A stretch of 64,000 nt of DNA from Cognataquiflexum gelatinilyticum (GCF_024813435.1 NZ_JANAEZ010000008.1:62001-126000), one strand, 5' to 3'; shown: positions 26,993-35,771, counted from the first letter of the stretch. The notes: generated from the sequence alone by a model not told the origin. Numbers and translations: made by a program.

Positions 26993-28024
26993 TTATTCCT
27001 CTTCTTTTTCCACTTTTAAGGAAGCTGCACCAAGACCGGCTTTTTCTTTGATTTTCTTTTCCAGCTCTTCCATCAATTCCGGATTGTCAAGCAGGATTGC
27101 TTTGACAGAATCACGTCCTTGCCCCAATTTATTTCCTTCGTATGAAAACCAAGACCCTGCTTTCTTGATGATCTCAAACTCGACACCTATATCAATGATT
27201 TCGCCGACTTTGGAGATTCCCTGACCATACATGATGTCAAACTCTACCACTTTGAAAGGAGGCGCTACCTTGTTCTTTACAACTTTTACCTTTGTCCTGT
27301 TACCTAAAATATTGTCAGCACCTTCTTTTATCTGTCCAATTCTTCGGATATCAAGCCTTACAGAAGCATAAAATTTGAGTGCATTACCGCCAGTAGTTGT
27401 CTCAGGGCTTCCAAACATCACACCGATTTTATCTCTTAGCTGATTGATGAAAATACAAGAACATCCAGTCTTATTGATTGCCCCGGTCAATTTTCTCAAA
27501 GCTTGTGACATCAATCTAGCCTGAAGCCCCATTTTACTGTCACCCATTTCCCCCTCCAATTCACCCTTCGGCACCAAAGCAGCAACAGAGTCGATGACAA
27601 TGATGTCAATGGCACCAGAGCGGATCAGGTGTTCGGCAATTTCTAAAGCCTGCTCCCCATTATCCGGTTGAGAAATCAAAAGATTTTCTGTGTCGATACC
27701 GAGCTTTTCAGCATAGCTTTTATCAAAGGCATGTTCAGCATCAATGAAAGCGGCAAGCCCACCGGCTTTTTGAGCTTCTGCAATACAATGTAAGGTCAAA
27801 GTAGTCTTTCCGGAAGATTCAGGCCCATAAATCTCAATCACCCTCCCCCTTGGAATACCACCTATGCCCAATGCCATGTCCAAACCCAACGAACCTGTAG
27901 AAATAGCAGGAATATCCTGAACCTTGTTGTCACTCAGTTTCATGACAGTGCCTTTGCCGTAGGTTTTTTCCAGCTTATCGATTGTAAGCTGAAGTGCTTT
28001 TAATTTCTCAGTGTTTACACTCAT
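26993..28024 (-). CDS. recA: Recombinase RecA
   Basis: The 343 residues match RecA throughout: Walker A GPESSGKTT (67-75), VIDSVAALVPKGELEGEMGDSKMGLQARLMSQALRKL-type core (L1 loop region), FINQLRDKIGVMFGSPETTTGGNALKFYAS (L2 region), and a Lys/Glu-rich C terminus. It forms filaments on single-stranded DNA for strand exchange and SOS repressor cleavage. It is monocistronic. I found no obvious LexA box in the 179-base upstream gap. Confidence 0.98.
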   Translation of the reverse strand: MSVNTEKLKALQLTIDKLEKTYGKGTVMKLSDNKVQDIPAISTGSLGLDMALGIGGIPRGRVIEIYGPESSGKTTLTLHCIAEAQKAGGLAAFIDAEHAFDKSYAEKLGIDTENLLISQPDNGEQALEIAEHLIRSGAIDIIVIDSVAALVPKGELEGEMGDSKMGLQARLMSQALRKLTGAINKTGCSCIFINQLRDKIGVMFGSPETTTGGNALKFYASVRLDIRRIGQIKEGADNILGNRTKVKVVKNKVAPPFKVVEFDIMYGQGISKVGEIIDIGVEFEIIKKAGSWFSYEGNKLGQGRDSVKAILLDNPELMEELEKKIKEKAGLGAASLKVEKEEE

Positions 28025-28203
28025 AATTGAATATTTTCAAAACTTTGATTTGAATTTGTAAATTAATGATAGATAATTGGAACCCAAACACTTCCAAAAA
28101 GGATTGCGTATTTATACTTTGAGCAACCAAAAATCCGTATTATTAAATATATCGCTAATATTGAAATAAGATTTGACAACCTTTTGGTAGAAAAGAAAAA
28201 TTA

Positions 28204-28992
28204 ATGAAAAAACGGTTCAAAAAGTCAGTAATTGTCTCAATATTTTTTCTATTGGGATGTTCTTCTGGTTTTGCACAGAAAAACACTGCTTTTCAAAAAG
28301 GAGAGGAACTGCTTTTTAAGGTTACGTTTGGTTTTTTTGATGCTGCAGAAGCAAGGATGGTAGTCAATCCTGAAATCTCAACGATAAATAATATCCCTAC
28401 CTACAAAATAGATGTATTCGGCCAAACACTTGGCGTTTTCAAACTTTTCAATGTAAATGACAATTGGGGCAGTTATCTCGATACTGCAAAAATAATCCCG
28501 CATCATTCATACAGACACATCGAAGAAGGCAGATACCGGAAACACGAACGGGTAACTTTTGACCATAAAATGAAAAATGCCCATGTAAAATTATATGACC
28601 GAGAAAACAAAAATATAGTCGACACAAAAGATTATCCTGTTCCTTCGCAGGTGCAGGACATTGTAAGCGGATTTTATTTTTTGAGAACCCTTGATTTTAA
28701 GAAATACAAACCTGGAGACACCATTCACCTAGTAGGGTTTTTTGATAAAGAAATTTATAACGTAAAATTAATATACAGGAGAAAGGAATGGGTAGATACG
28801 ACCATCGGGAAATTTGAATCCTACGTTTTGGTGCCTATTATTCCCAAAAACAAATTATTCAGAGGAGACCATCCTGTGACTGTATGGGTGTCTGATGACA
28901 AAAACAAAATCCCATTACGGATTAAAGCAAAGTTGATGATCGGTTCTTTGGATATGGAAATCATAGAAGCCAAAAATCTTCGTAATAATTAA
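28204..28992 (+). CDS. DUF3108 exported protein
   Basis: The 262-residue product starts with a signal sequence; it contains both a possible lipobox (LLGC, Cys19) and a possible signal peptidase I site (GFAQ, 25), so lipoprotein versus soluble form is open. The rest is a beta-rich DUF3108 domain (FQKGEELLFKVTFGFFDAAEARM at the start; IKAKLMIGSLDMEI at the end). DUF3108 has no defined function; the fold resembles periplasmic lipid- or glycan-binding barrels. It stands directly upstream of the PhoB/PhoR-like pair but is separated from it by 150 bases with a regulatory site. Confidence 0.85.
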   Translation: MKKRFKKSVIVSIFFLLGCSSGFAQKNTAFQKGEELLFKVTFGFFDAAEARMVVNPEISTINNIPTYKIDVFGQTLGVFKLFNVNDNWGSYLDTAKIIPHHSYRHIEEGRYRKHERVTFDHKMKNAHVKLYDRENKNIVDTKDYPVPSQVQDIVSGFYFLRTLDFKKYKPGDTIHLVGFFDKEIYNVKLIYRRKEWVDTTIGKFESYVLVPIIPKNKLFRGDHPVTVWVSDDKNKIPLRIKAKLMIGSLDMEIIEAKNLRNN

Positions 28993-29020
28993 TTTACAGT
29001 CAGTTAACATTGGATTAACA
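28993..29020 (+). promoter_or_regulatory. Pho-box-like direct repeats upstream of a PhoB-type regulator
   Basis: TTTACA (28993), TTAACA (29004) and TTAACA (29015) recur at exactly 11-bp steps with 5-base gaps, the arrangement bound by PhoP/PhoB-type winged-helix dimers. A -7 element TACCTTTG lies at 29057-29064 without a -33 partner, as expected of an activator-dependent promoter. Confidence 0.65.
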
Positions 29021-29056
29021 TTAAGTGGCTGAAAAAAAATTTTATGTTGTATTTGA

Positions 29057-29064
29057 TACCTTTG
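29057..29064 (+). promoter_or_regulatory. -7 element of the PhoB/PhoR-like operon
   Basis: TACCTTTG fits TAnnTTTG. The start codon of the regulator is 79 bases downstream; the three-repeat site ends 36 bases upstream. Confidence 0.55.
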
Positions 29065-29142
29065 ACATTATTAAAACATTTTTTGTGATGCCTTTTTATA
29101 AATTAGCATCACATTAGCGCTATCATAACCCGCTATTTTCTC

Positions 29143-29832
29143 ATGAGTGACAAACAAAAAGTCAAAATTCTGGTCGTTGACGACGAACCTGATATCATTG
29201 ATATTCTAACTTACAACCTCAAAAAAGAGGGATATGAGGTAGAATCAGCAGAAGATGGAATTAAGGCAGTAAAGATTGCAGCCAAGTTTCTTCCCGATGT
29301 AATCCTATTGGACATCATGATGCCCAATCAGGATGGTGTCGAAACCTGCAGGCAAATCAGGGAAATCCCGGAACTCAAAGGAACCTTTATCATATTTCTG
29401 ACAGCAAGAGCTGAAGAATATTCAGAAGTAGCCGCATTTGACGTAGGGGCAGATGATTATATCACTAAACCGATCAAGCCAAGAGCATTGATGAGCAGGA
29501 TTGCGGCACTCTTCAGAAGGGAATCCAAAAAAGAAAATGAAGTAGCCCAAATCAAAATAAAAGACCTCATCATAGACCGAACAAGTTATACCATTGATAA
29601 AAACGGTAAGACCATCACACTTCCCAAAAAAGAGTTTGAACTGTTATATTTTCTCGCCAAAAACCCGAATATAGTTTTCAGCAGAGATGATTTATTGCAG
29701 AATATTTGGGGAACAGATGTATTTGTATTAGCAAGAACTGTCGATGTCCACATCAGAAAAGTCCGTGAAAAAATCGGGGAAGATTACATCACCACTGTGA
29801 AAGGAGTGGGTTATAAATTCGAATTGAATTAA
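29143..29832 (+). CDS. OmpR/PhoB-type response regulator
   Basis: The 229 residues join a receiver domain (acidic D13-D14, phospho-acceptor D57 in VILLDIMMPNQDG, and K in YITKPIKP) to a winged-helix DNA-binding domain (about 130-228, with LPKKEFELLYFLAKNPNIVFSRDDLLQNIWG and RTVDVHIRKVREKIG). Two bases separate it from the kinase gene. The three TTWACA repeats upstream at 11-bp steps are the type of site such regulators bind, so phosphate-type control with autoregulation is likely but not proven; no pst or phoU genes lie nearby. Confidence 0.94.
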   Translation: MSDKQKVKILVVDDEPDIIDILTYNLKKEGYEVESAEDGIKAVKIAAKFLPDVILLDIMMPNQDGVETCRQIREIPELKGTFIIFLTARAEEYSEVAAFDVGADDYITKPIKPRALMSRIAALFRRESKKENEVAQIKIKDLIIDRTSYTIDKNGKTITLPKKEFELLYFLAKNPNIVFSRDDLLQNIWGTDVFVLARTVDVHIRKVREKIGEDYITTVKGVGYKFELN

Positions 29833-29834
29833 GT

Positions 29835-30917
29835 ATGCTCACCACATCGAGGGGTATTTCATTGATCTTGGCTTTGGCGATTTCAGCCTTGACAGTGGCA
29901 TTTTTACTGTTATTGGATGATGCCACACCAACCCTCTTAATAGTTGCGGGAGGCATTTCTTTCTCTGTTTCCTATATATTGACAAATATCACCCTTGAAT
30001 TTTTGGTCTTCAAAGAGATCAGTGATATATATAGCGTCTTGGAAAAAATTCAAAAAAAAGACTATTCCAATATTCCAGAAAAATCTGACAAACTTTCAAT
30101 TTCACCCCTCAGAAGAATCAATACTTCTATCAATATCTATGCTCAGACCAAAAACAAGGAAATCGAGGCACTTCAAAAAAACGCAGAATTCAGGAGGGAA
30201 TTTATAGCTGATATTTCCCATGAATTGAAAACTCCGATTTTTGCGGCACAGGGTTACATACATACCCTGCTCGATGGCGCTGTGGATGACAAATCCGTAA
30301 GGCTTAAGTTTCTCAAGCGGGCTGCAAAAAGCCTCAATGCGTTGGATAAGCTTGTTCAGGATCTTCTCACTCTCAATCAAATGGAAAGCGGTGTAGTCAA
30401 ATTCCATTTTGAAACTTTCGATTTAAAGGATTTGATTCATGAAGTCATTGAGGATCTGGAGCATAAAGCAGCAAAGCGGGACATGTTGATCCGTTTCTTT
30501 TATGACAAAGAAAAATCCTTCAAAACGGTTGCTGATAAAGAGAAAATCTTCCGGGTTTGCCAAAACCTCATTTCCAATGCCCTTAAATACAATAATGACG
30601 GCGGCGAGGTGGAAGTACACCTCAAAACCCATAAAAGCCAAATTACTGTTGAAGTCAAGGACAACGGCAAAGGAATTCCTGCAGAGGACCTAAAACGTAT
30701 TTTTGAAAGATTTTATAGGGTGGAAAAAAGCAGGTCCCGCGAAAGAGGCGGCACCGGACTCGGACTCGCAATCGTCAAACATATCCTGGAAGGGCATAAA
30801 AGTAAGATCTCAGTCAGCAGTACTTTGGGCAAAGGCTCCATATTCAGTTTTGAACTACCCTTGGAAAAGTCCCCTGAAAAGACTGTCCTTAAAACCTTGA
30901 ATTCATTGTTTGTCTGA
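29835..30917 (+). CDS. PhoR-type sensor histidine kinase
   Basis: The 360 residues carry two closely spaced N-terminal membrane helices (about 8-27 and 33-56), no sizeable periplasmic loop and no clear PAS domain, then HisKA with H129 in FIADISHELKTPIF and a HATPase_c domain with QNLISNALKYN, DNGKGIP and GTGLGLAIVKHIL. The minimal sensor suggests it may be governed by partner proteins, as PhoR is by the Pst/PhoU complex. It is co-transcribed with the upstream regulator. Confidence 0.93.
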   Translation: MLTTSRGISLILALAISALTVAFLLLLDDATPTLLIVAGGISFSVSYILTNITLEFLVFKEISDIYSVLEKIQKKDYSNIPEKSDKLSISPLRRINTSINIYAQTKNKEIEALQKNAEFRREFIADISHELKTPIFAAQGYIHTLLDGAVDDKSVRLKFLKRAAKSLNALDKLVQDLLTLNQMESGVVKFHFETFDLKDLIHEVIEDLEHKAAKRDMLIRFFYDKEKSFKTVADKEKIFRVCQNLISNALKYNNDGGEVEVHLKTHKSQITVEVKDNGKGIPAEDLKRIFERFYRVEKSRSRERGGTGLGLAIVKHILEGHKSKISVSSTLGKGSIFSFELPLEKSPEKTVLKTLNSLFV

Positions 30918-30936
30918 AACCAAAAATCCATCTATT

Positions 30937-31320
30937 TCAGGAAACAAATTGGGCAAAAAGTTCCTCCAAAGTCTTTTTCAGATCCCCTGTCAATCCTCCA
31001 TGTGGCCTTGAGGTCTGTATCATGGAACTCCGCAGGGCTGTCAGCCACCTAAATCTTGAAGCAGGATCCATCTCAGCTATAGGACTACCGGATTTTGTTC
31101 CCTCACATATCTTGGTAAATGAGTCCAAATAATCGCATAGCAATTCCAAATCAACCTCAGGATCCAAAGCCAATAACTTTCCTTCTTCTAGTTGAATCCT
31201 GCTTTCTAAGAAATTTTCTTTTTTAGAACAGAGAATTACGCCCACATTGACAAATTCCTCACGCTCCACCCGTGGAACTACACGGATGACCGCATACTCA
31301 TATAAGTGTTTGCCTTGCAT
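30937..31320 (-). CDS. DUF3037 protein
   Basis: The 127 residues match DUF3037, with YEYAVIRVVPRVEREEFVNVGVILCSKK at the N terminus and a C-terminal RFRWLTALRSSMIQTSRPHGGL segment. The function is unknown. Its start overlaps the end of the HipA-like kinase gene by 23 bases, so the two are translationally coupled. The pairing with HipA-like genes is, to my knowledge, recurrent, suggesting a two-protein module. Confidence 0.88.
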   Translation of the reverse strand: MQGKHLYEYAVIRVVPRVEREEFVNVGVILCSKKENFLESRIQLEEGKLLALDPEVDLELLCDYLDSFTKICEGTKSGSPIAEMDPASRFRWLTALRSSMIQTSRPHGGLTGDLKKTLEELFAQFVS

Positions 31321-32101
31321 CTTGCGCTTCTTTTACAAATACATCCGAATATTCCAATCTGAGTGAAAGGAATTGTTTATACACTGACCTTGCCTCTTCA
31401 GCCGTCTCCACATCCCGAGAAGCTAAAAGCCAATCATCAGGAAGAGCTTCAATCAAGGTATTAACCTGATCCATTTTAAGTTTCTCGCGGAATTCCCTAT
31501 TCACTTCCTCTAGCCTGTCCGCAAAAGGTAAAAGCACATGGTCTTTGATGGAAGGAAAAGGTCCGGTGGCATGCCGTTCCCAATTGTCCCAAGAATGGTG
31601 GAACAAAAATGCCGCCCCATGGTCAATCAACCAAAGTTCTCGCTTCCAGATCAGCATATTGGTATTGCGGAAAGTCCGGTCCACATTGGTAATTAACGCA
31701 TCAAGCCACACAATCCTCGAAGCCAGCAATCCATCGACTTTGGAAGCTCCGGGATCAAAAGTCAGTGCTTTGGATAAAAAGTGTAAACCTAGATTTAACC
31801 CCTGACTGCCCTTGAGCAAATCCTGTATTTCTTCATCGCCTTCTGACCTTCCAAAAGCCTCATCGAGATAAGCAAAAACCAGTTCCGGAACTTTCAGCCC
31901 AAGCATCCTTGCAATTTCCCCTCCTAACAATTCTGAGATAAGCGCTTTTTCCCGCTGACCTGCGCCACGGAACTTGAGCACATAATCAAACCCATCGTCC
32001 GCTTCCGCCAAGGCCGGCAAGGAACCACCTTCCCGCAACGGCATCACATAGCGCATGACATTGACGGTACGAAGGTGGAGATTTTGAAAAGTTGTATCCA
32101 T
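31298..32101 (-). CDS. HipA-like kinase (HipA_2 family)
   Basis: The 267-residue protein shows a reduced kinase core like that of HipA: the ATP-binding Lys in DYVLKFRG (K43), a Glu-bearing helix ELLGGEIARMLGL (about 57-69), the catalytic loop ITNVDRTFRNTNML (D141, N148), and the metal-binding LWLIDHGAA (D160). It is much shorter than the ~440 residues of HipA and lacks the HipA N-subdomain 1. No HipB-like DNA-binding gene lies next to it; instead the coupled DUF3037 gene occupies the second position. Protein kinase activity is an inference from the motifs, and the target is unknown. Confidence 0.85.
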   Translation of the reverse strand: MDTTFQNLHLRTVNVMRYVMPLREGGSLPALAEADDGFDYVLKFRGAGQREKALISELLGGEIARMLGLKVPELVFAYLDEAFGRSEGDEEIQDLLKGSQGLNLGLHFLSKALTFDPGASKVDGLLASRIVWLDALITNVDRTFRNTNMLIWKRELWLIDHGAAFLFHHSWDNWERHATGPFPSIKDHVLLPFADRLEEVNREFREKLKMDQVNTLIEALPDDWLLASRDVETAEEARSVYKQFLSLRLEYSDVFVKEAQDARQTLI

Positions 32102-32148
32102 GATTAATTCAATAGGATGATTTCAGATTGTAAAGTTATTAGATCTTA

Positions 32149-32171
32149 GTATATATTCACCGAAGTATATT
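32149..32171. repeat. Copy related to the 24-bp hairpin units at 4335-4408
   Basis: Read on the minus strand this contains TATACTTCGGTGAATATA, close to the TATACTTCGTGRTATA core of the three tandem units at the left of the window. Confidence 0.45.
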
Positions 32172-32260
32172 TAGCTGAATCAGATTAGAAAATATTGTAT
32201 TTCTAAATTAAATCAGGAATCACTTTGGTGAAGTCTGTCAACAATATTCTGACAAAATTT

Positions 32261-32289
32261 TTTGCACTGATATTAATTCTCTAATTTTG
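32261..32289 (+). promoter_or_regulatory. Promoter of the pseudouridine synthase gene
   Basis: TTTG (32261-32264), 17 bases, then TAATTTTG (32282-32289) matches the Bacteroidota consensus. The ATG is 25 bases downstream. Confidence 0.7.
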
Positions 32290-32313
32290 CGCCCCTGTTA
32301 GGAGAAGATAAGC

Positions 32314-33024
32314 ATGAAAAAAATTGATTTTAAGGACCTTATTCTGTTTGAAAGCGAGGATTACCTTGTCATCAATAAACTTCCCTATTTGTCGACATTG
32401 GACGACAGGCACGAGGCGCAAAACATCCTCGATCTTGCTAAACAGTACATCCCGGATGCACAAGTATGCCATAGATTGGACAAAGAAACCTCAGGTTGCT
32501 TGGTCATCGCCAAAAATCCCGAAGCTTACCGGAATATTGCGATCCAGTTTGAAGACAGGAAAGTAAATAAAGTCTACCACGCTGTGGTGGAAGGCATTCA
32601 CGAATACAAAGAGGTAATGGTGGACAAGAAAATCCACGCCAACAATAAGGGTATTGCCAAATTGACCAAGGACGGCAAACCAGCCCAGACCATTTTCAAT
32701 ACTATCAAAACCTATTATGCTCACTCTTTGATTGAATGCAAACCCATTACCGGAAGACTTCATCAAATCAGGATTCACCTTGCCCATCTGAGATCCCCGA
32801 TATGTGGTGATGAAACTTATGGTGGCAAGCCGGTTTACCTGTCCGCACTTAAGCGACGGTTTAACCTCAAAAAAGGGACTGATGAATTGCCCATCATGCA
32901 GCGGGTTTCACTCCATGCCTATTCGATCGGGTTCAAAGGAACCAAAGAAGAAAGGATAGAAGTGGTTGCACCTTACCCAAAAGACTTTGATGTATTGGTC
33001 AAACAATTGGAAAAAAACGGCTAA
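32314..33024 (+). CDS. RluA-family pseudouridine synthase
   Basis: The 236 residues carry the RluA catalytic motif HRLDKETSG (53-61, catalytic D56) and downstream KVYHAVVEG, PITGRLHQIRIHLAHL and GDETYGG. There is no N-terminal S4 domain, so it resembles RluA/TruC rather than RluD. It isomerises uridine in rRNA or tRNA; the exact site cannot be predicted from sequence. It has its own promoter (32261-32289) and lies just upstream of the ribosomal-protein operon. Confidence 0.93.
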   Translation: MKKIDFKDLILFESEDYLVINKLPYLSTLDDRHEAQNILDLAKQYIPDAQVCHRLDKETSGCLVIAKNPEAYRNIAIQFEDRKVNKVYHAVVEGIHEYKEVMVDKKIHANNKGIAKLTKDGKPAQTIFNTIKTYYAHSLIECKPITGRLHQIRIHLAHLRSPICGDETYGGKPVYLSALKRRFNLKKGTDELPIMQRVSLHAYSIGFKGTKEERIEVVAPYPKDFDVLVKQLEKNG

Positions 33025-33058
33025 CTCAAAGAAAATGTGGGCAATAAATTTGTTTCTT

Positions 33059-33089
33059 TTGCAATAAAAAGAAATTACTTCTATCTTTG
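33059..33089 (+). promoter_or_regulatory. Promoter of the rplM-rpsI-rpsB-tsf operon
   Basis: TTG (33059-33061), 20 bases, then TATCTTTG (33082-33089). Transcription would start near 33096, leaving a ~50-base leader before rplM. Confidence 0.7.
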
Positions 33090-33145
33090 TGTCCCTTTTT
33101 GAGGGTGAAGTATATTTAACAAGCTAATAATTAAACATTTACACA

Positions 33146-33589
33146 GTGGATACATTAAGCTACAAGACCAAATCAGCGAATGCTGCTACTGTAGAGAAGA
33201 ACTGGGTGGTAGTGGATGCCCAGGCTGCAGTATTAGGTAGATTTGCGAGTGAGGTTGCAAAAATTTTGAGGGGTAAGCACAAGCCTTACTACACCCCTCA
33301 TGTAGACTGCGGAGACAACGTGATTGTCATCAATGCAGACAAGGTAAGGCTGACCGGCAGAAAAATGGACGAAAAAGTCTATGTTCGCCATACAGGCTAC
33401 CCAGGTGGGCAGCGTATTTCTACTCCAAAATTGTTGAAGGCTAAGTCTTCTTCAATCCTTGTAGAAAAAGCTGTTAGAGGTATGCTTCCAAAGACCAGAC
33501 TTGGAAGCCAATTGTACAGAAATCTGTTTGTTTACAATGGTCCTGAGCATCCTCATGCTGCGCAGCAACCAAAAGAACTCAAATTCTAA
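33146..33589 (+). CDS. rplM: 50S ribosomal protein L13
   Basis: The 147 residues match L13: NWVVVDAQAAVLGRFASEVAKILRGKHKPYYTPHVDCGD and RKMDEKVYVRHTGYPGG, with AVRGMLPKTRLG. The start codon is GTG (encoding the first residue of MDTLSYKT), the N terminus usual for L13 in this phylum. It is first in an operon with rpsI (11-base gap). L13 is an early assembly protein of the large subunit. Confidence 0.98.
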   Translation: MDTLSYKTKSANAATVEKNWVVVDAQAAVLGRFASEVAKILRGKHKPYYTPHVDCGDNVIVINADKVRLTGRKMDEKVYVRHTGYPGGQRISTPKLLKAKSSSILVEKAVRGMLPKTRLGSQLYRNLFVYNGPEHPHAAQQPKELKF

Positions 33590-33600
33590 TCCCAGGATAC

Positions 33601-33987
33601 ATGGAAATCATCAATACAATAGGTAGAAGGAAGACATCTGTCGCCAGAATCTACATGCAACCGGGCAAAGGAGAGATCTCTGTAAATGACAGAGCGATCG
33701 AAACTTATTTCCCTTTCGAACTACACCAGATCATTGTAAAACAACCTTTAGCCCTAGTAGGTGTTGAAGGTTCTTATGATATCAAAATCAATCTGGACGG
33801 TGGCGGTATCACAGGACAAGCCGAAGCTGCAAGGATGGCAATATCCAGAGCGCTATGCGAATTCGATGCTGAACACAGATCTGCTTTGAAAAAAGAAGGA
33901 TTCCTTACCAGAGATCCAAGAATGGTGGAGCGTAAGAAGCCGGGACGTAGAAAAGCAAGAAGGAGATTCCAGTTCTCCAAACGTTAA
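33601..33987 (+). CDS. rpsI: 30S ribosomal protein S9
   Basis: The 128 residues have the S9 core (GRRKTSVARIYMQPGKGEISVNDR) and the C-terminal basic tail ending FQFSKR, which reaches the P-site tRNA. The order rplM-rpsI is the common bacterial arrangement. Confidence 0.98.
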   Translation: MEIINTIGRRKTSVARIYMQPGKGEISVNDRAIETYFPFELHQIIVKQPLALVGVEGSYDIKINLDGGGITGQAEAARMAISRALCEFDAEHRSALKKEGFLTRDPRMVERKKPGRRKARRRFQFSKR

Positions 33988-34028
33988 TCAGGAATTCTTT
34001 GAATTTTATATCGTAACTATATTTATTA

Positions 34029-34790
34029 ATGGCACAAATAGAATATAAAGACTTACTGGATGCTGGTGTTCACTTTGGACACTTGACGAGAAAGTGGGAT
34101 CCAAGAATGGCCCCGTATATCTTCATGGAGAAGAACGGTATCCATATCATTGACCTAAACAAAACGCTTGTTTGCCTCGAAGAAGCATCCAACGCAATCA
34201 AGCAGATCGTACGCTCAGGAAAAAAAGTAATGTTCGTCGCTACTAAAAAGCAGGCGAAAGACTTAGTGGCTGAAGAAGCACGCAGACTCAATATGCCTTA
34301 CGTCACTGAAAGGTGGTTGGGCGGTATGCTGACCAACTTCGCTACTATCCGCAAGTCGTTGAAAAAAATGTCTACCATCGACAAAATGATGAAAGAAGAC
34401 GCTTACACCAACCTTGCGAAAAAAGAGCGTTTGATGATCACAAGACAGAGAGAGAAAATGGAAAGTGTTTTGGGAGGTATAGCTGACCTTACCAGACTTC
34501 CTGCTGCTCTATTTGTAGTAGACATCAAAAGAGAACACATTGCGATCGCAGAAGCACAAAAGCTTGGTATCCCTGTTTTCGCTTTGGTAGATACCAACTC
34601 CAACCCAAATGAGGTGGAGTTTCCAATCCCTGCCAATGACGATGCATACAAATCCATCTCTTTGTTGATCAAAGCGTTTGGTACAGCTATCGAAGAAGGT
34701 CTTTCCGAGAGGAAAAGAGACAAAGAAGATGCTAAACTTACCGAAGAGGAAGAAGCAAAAAAAGCTGTCGACGCAGAGACACAAGAGTAA
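34029..34790 (+). CDS. rpsB: 30S ribosomal protein S2
   Basis: The 253 residues match S2: LLDAGVHFGHLTRKWDPRMAPYIF at the start, TERWLGGMLTNFATI and ALVDTNSNP later. The C terminus has a Glu/Lys-rich extension (~225-253) common in this phylum. It binds late in small-subunit assembly, near S1. A hairpin follows before tsf. Confidence 0.98.
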   Translation: MAQIEYKDLLDAGVHFGHLTRKWDPRMAPYIFMEKNGIHIIDLNKTLVCLEEASNAIKQIVRSGKKVMFVATKKQAKDLVAEEARRLNMPYVTERWLGGMLTNFATIRKSLKKMSTIDKMMKEDAYTNLAKKERLMITRQREKMESVLGGIADLTRLPAALFVVDIKREHIAIAEAQKLGIPVFALVDTNSNPNEVEFPIPANDDAYKSISLLIKAFGTAIEEGLSERKRDKEDAKLTEEEEAKKAVDAETQE

Positions 34791-34811
34791 TCCACTTTGA
34801 TATACTGATTA

Positions 34812-34853
34812 CAAAAATTGAACATAAGGTAGCGCCCTGTGTTCAATTTTTTG
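34812..34853 (+). terminator. Hairpin between rpsB and tsf (attenuator or partial terminator)
   Basis: AAAATTGAACA pairs with TGTTCAATTTT, extended inward by AGG/CCT, and is followed by TT. Placed inside an otherwise single operon, it probably lowers read-through into tsf. Confidence 0.7.
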
Positions 34854-34892
34854 TTTAATAAGAAATTCTTAAATAAATAAAAGACAATAACA

Positions 34893-35723
34893 ATGGCTAT
34901 TACTGCACAAGAAGTAAACAAACTGAGACAAATGACAGGTGCCGGTATGATGGACTGCAAAAAAGCCCTTACCGAAGCTGAAGGTGATTTCGAAAAAGCG
35001 ATTGACATCCTTAGAAAAAAAGGTCAGAAAGTTTCAGCTTCAAGAGCTGACAGAGAAACCAAAGAAGGAACTATCGTCACACATGTAAGTGCTGACGGGA
35101 CTGTCGGTACTTTGCTTTCATTGACTTGCGAAACTGACTTTGTGGCCAAAAACGAAGGATTCGTAACCTTTGCAAATGAATTGTTGACTATCGCAACGAG
35201 CAATCATTGCGCTTCAACAGCTGAAATTCTTGCCCTCCCATATGAGTCAATCACTGTTCAGGACAAGATCATCGAAATGACCGGAAAAATCGGCGAGAAA
35301 ATCGAAATCTCCCACTACGAAGTCATCAAAGGTGAAACCGTAGTTCCTTACATCCACTCCAATGGCAAATTGGGCGTATTGGTTTCTTTGGTAAACACCA
35401 AAGGTGCTGACGTCGAAGAAGCAGGAAAAGACGTAGCCATGCAGATTGCAGCCATGAATCCTGTGGCAGTTGACAAAGACGGCGTAGACGCTTCTACTGT
35501 CGAAAGAGAAATCGAAATCGGTAAAGACCAAGCAAGACAAGAAGGCAAGCCTGAAGAAATGTTGGAAAAAATCGCTTTGGGTAAACTGCAGAAGTTCTAC
35601 AAAGAAAGCACTTTGCTTAGCCAGGTATTCGTAAAAGACAATGCAAAAACCATTGCACAATACCTTGATGGAGTCAGCAAAGGTTTGACTGTGTCTGCTT
35701 TCAAGAGAATTACAATCGGTTAA
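34893..35723 (+). CDS. tsf: Elongation factor Ts
   Basis: The 276 residues match EF-Ts: a UBA-like N-terminal domain (VNKLRQMTGAGMMDCKKALTEAEGD), the TDFVAKNEGF motif that contacts EF-Tu, and a C-terminal subdomain with LLSQVFVKDN. It exchanges GDP on EF-Tu. The rpsB-tsf order is nearly universal in bacteria. Confidence 0.98.
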   Translation: MAITAQEVNKLRQMTGAGMMDCKKALTEAEGDFEKAIDILRKKGQKVSASRADRETKEGTIVTHVSADGTVGTLLSLTCETDFVAKNEGFVTFANELLTIATSNHCASTAEILALPYESITVQDKIIEMTGKIGEKIEISHYEVIKGETVVPYIHSNGKLGVLVSLVNTKGADVEEAGKDVAMQIAAMNPVAVDKDGVDASTVEREIEIGKDQARQEGKPEEMLEKIALGKLQKFYKESTLLSQVFVKDNAKTIAQYLDGVSKGLTVSAFKRITIG

Positions 35724-35727
35724 TTGG

Positions 35728-35745
35728 TTCCGATAGCTATCGGAA
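35728..35745. repeat. 18-bp perfect palindrome (TTCCGATAGCTATCGGAA)
   Basis: The palindrome lies 5 bases after tsf. A shorter relative, GATAGCTATC, occurs at 4425-4434. It may be a dispersed intergenic palindrome or part of a terminator. Confidence 0.6.
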
Positions 35746-35771
35746 TGGTTAATTAGTTATAAAATAATAAG

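Noticed and set aside
31298..32101. Full-length HipA toxin with HipB
   Set aside because: The protein is 267 residues, not ~440, and no helix-turn-helix HipB-like gene is adjacent.
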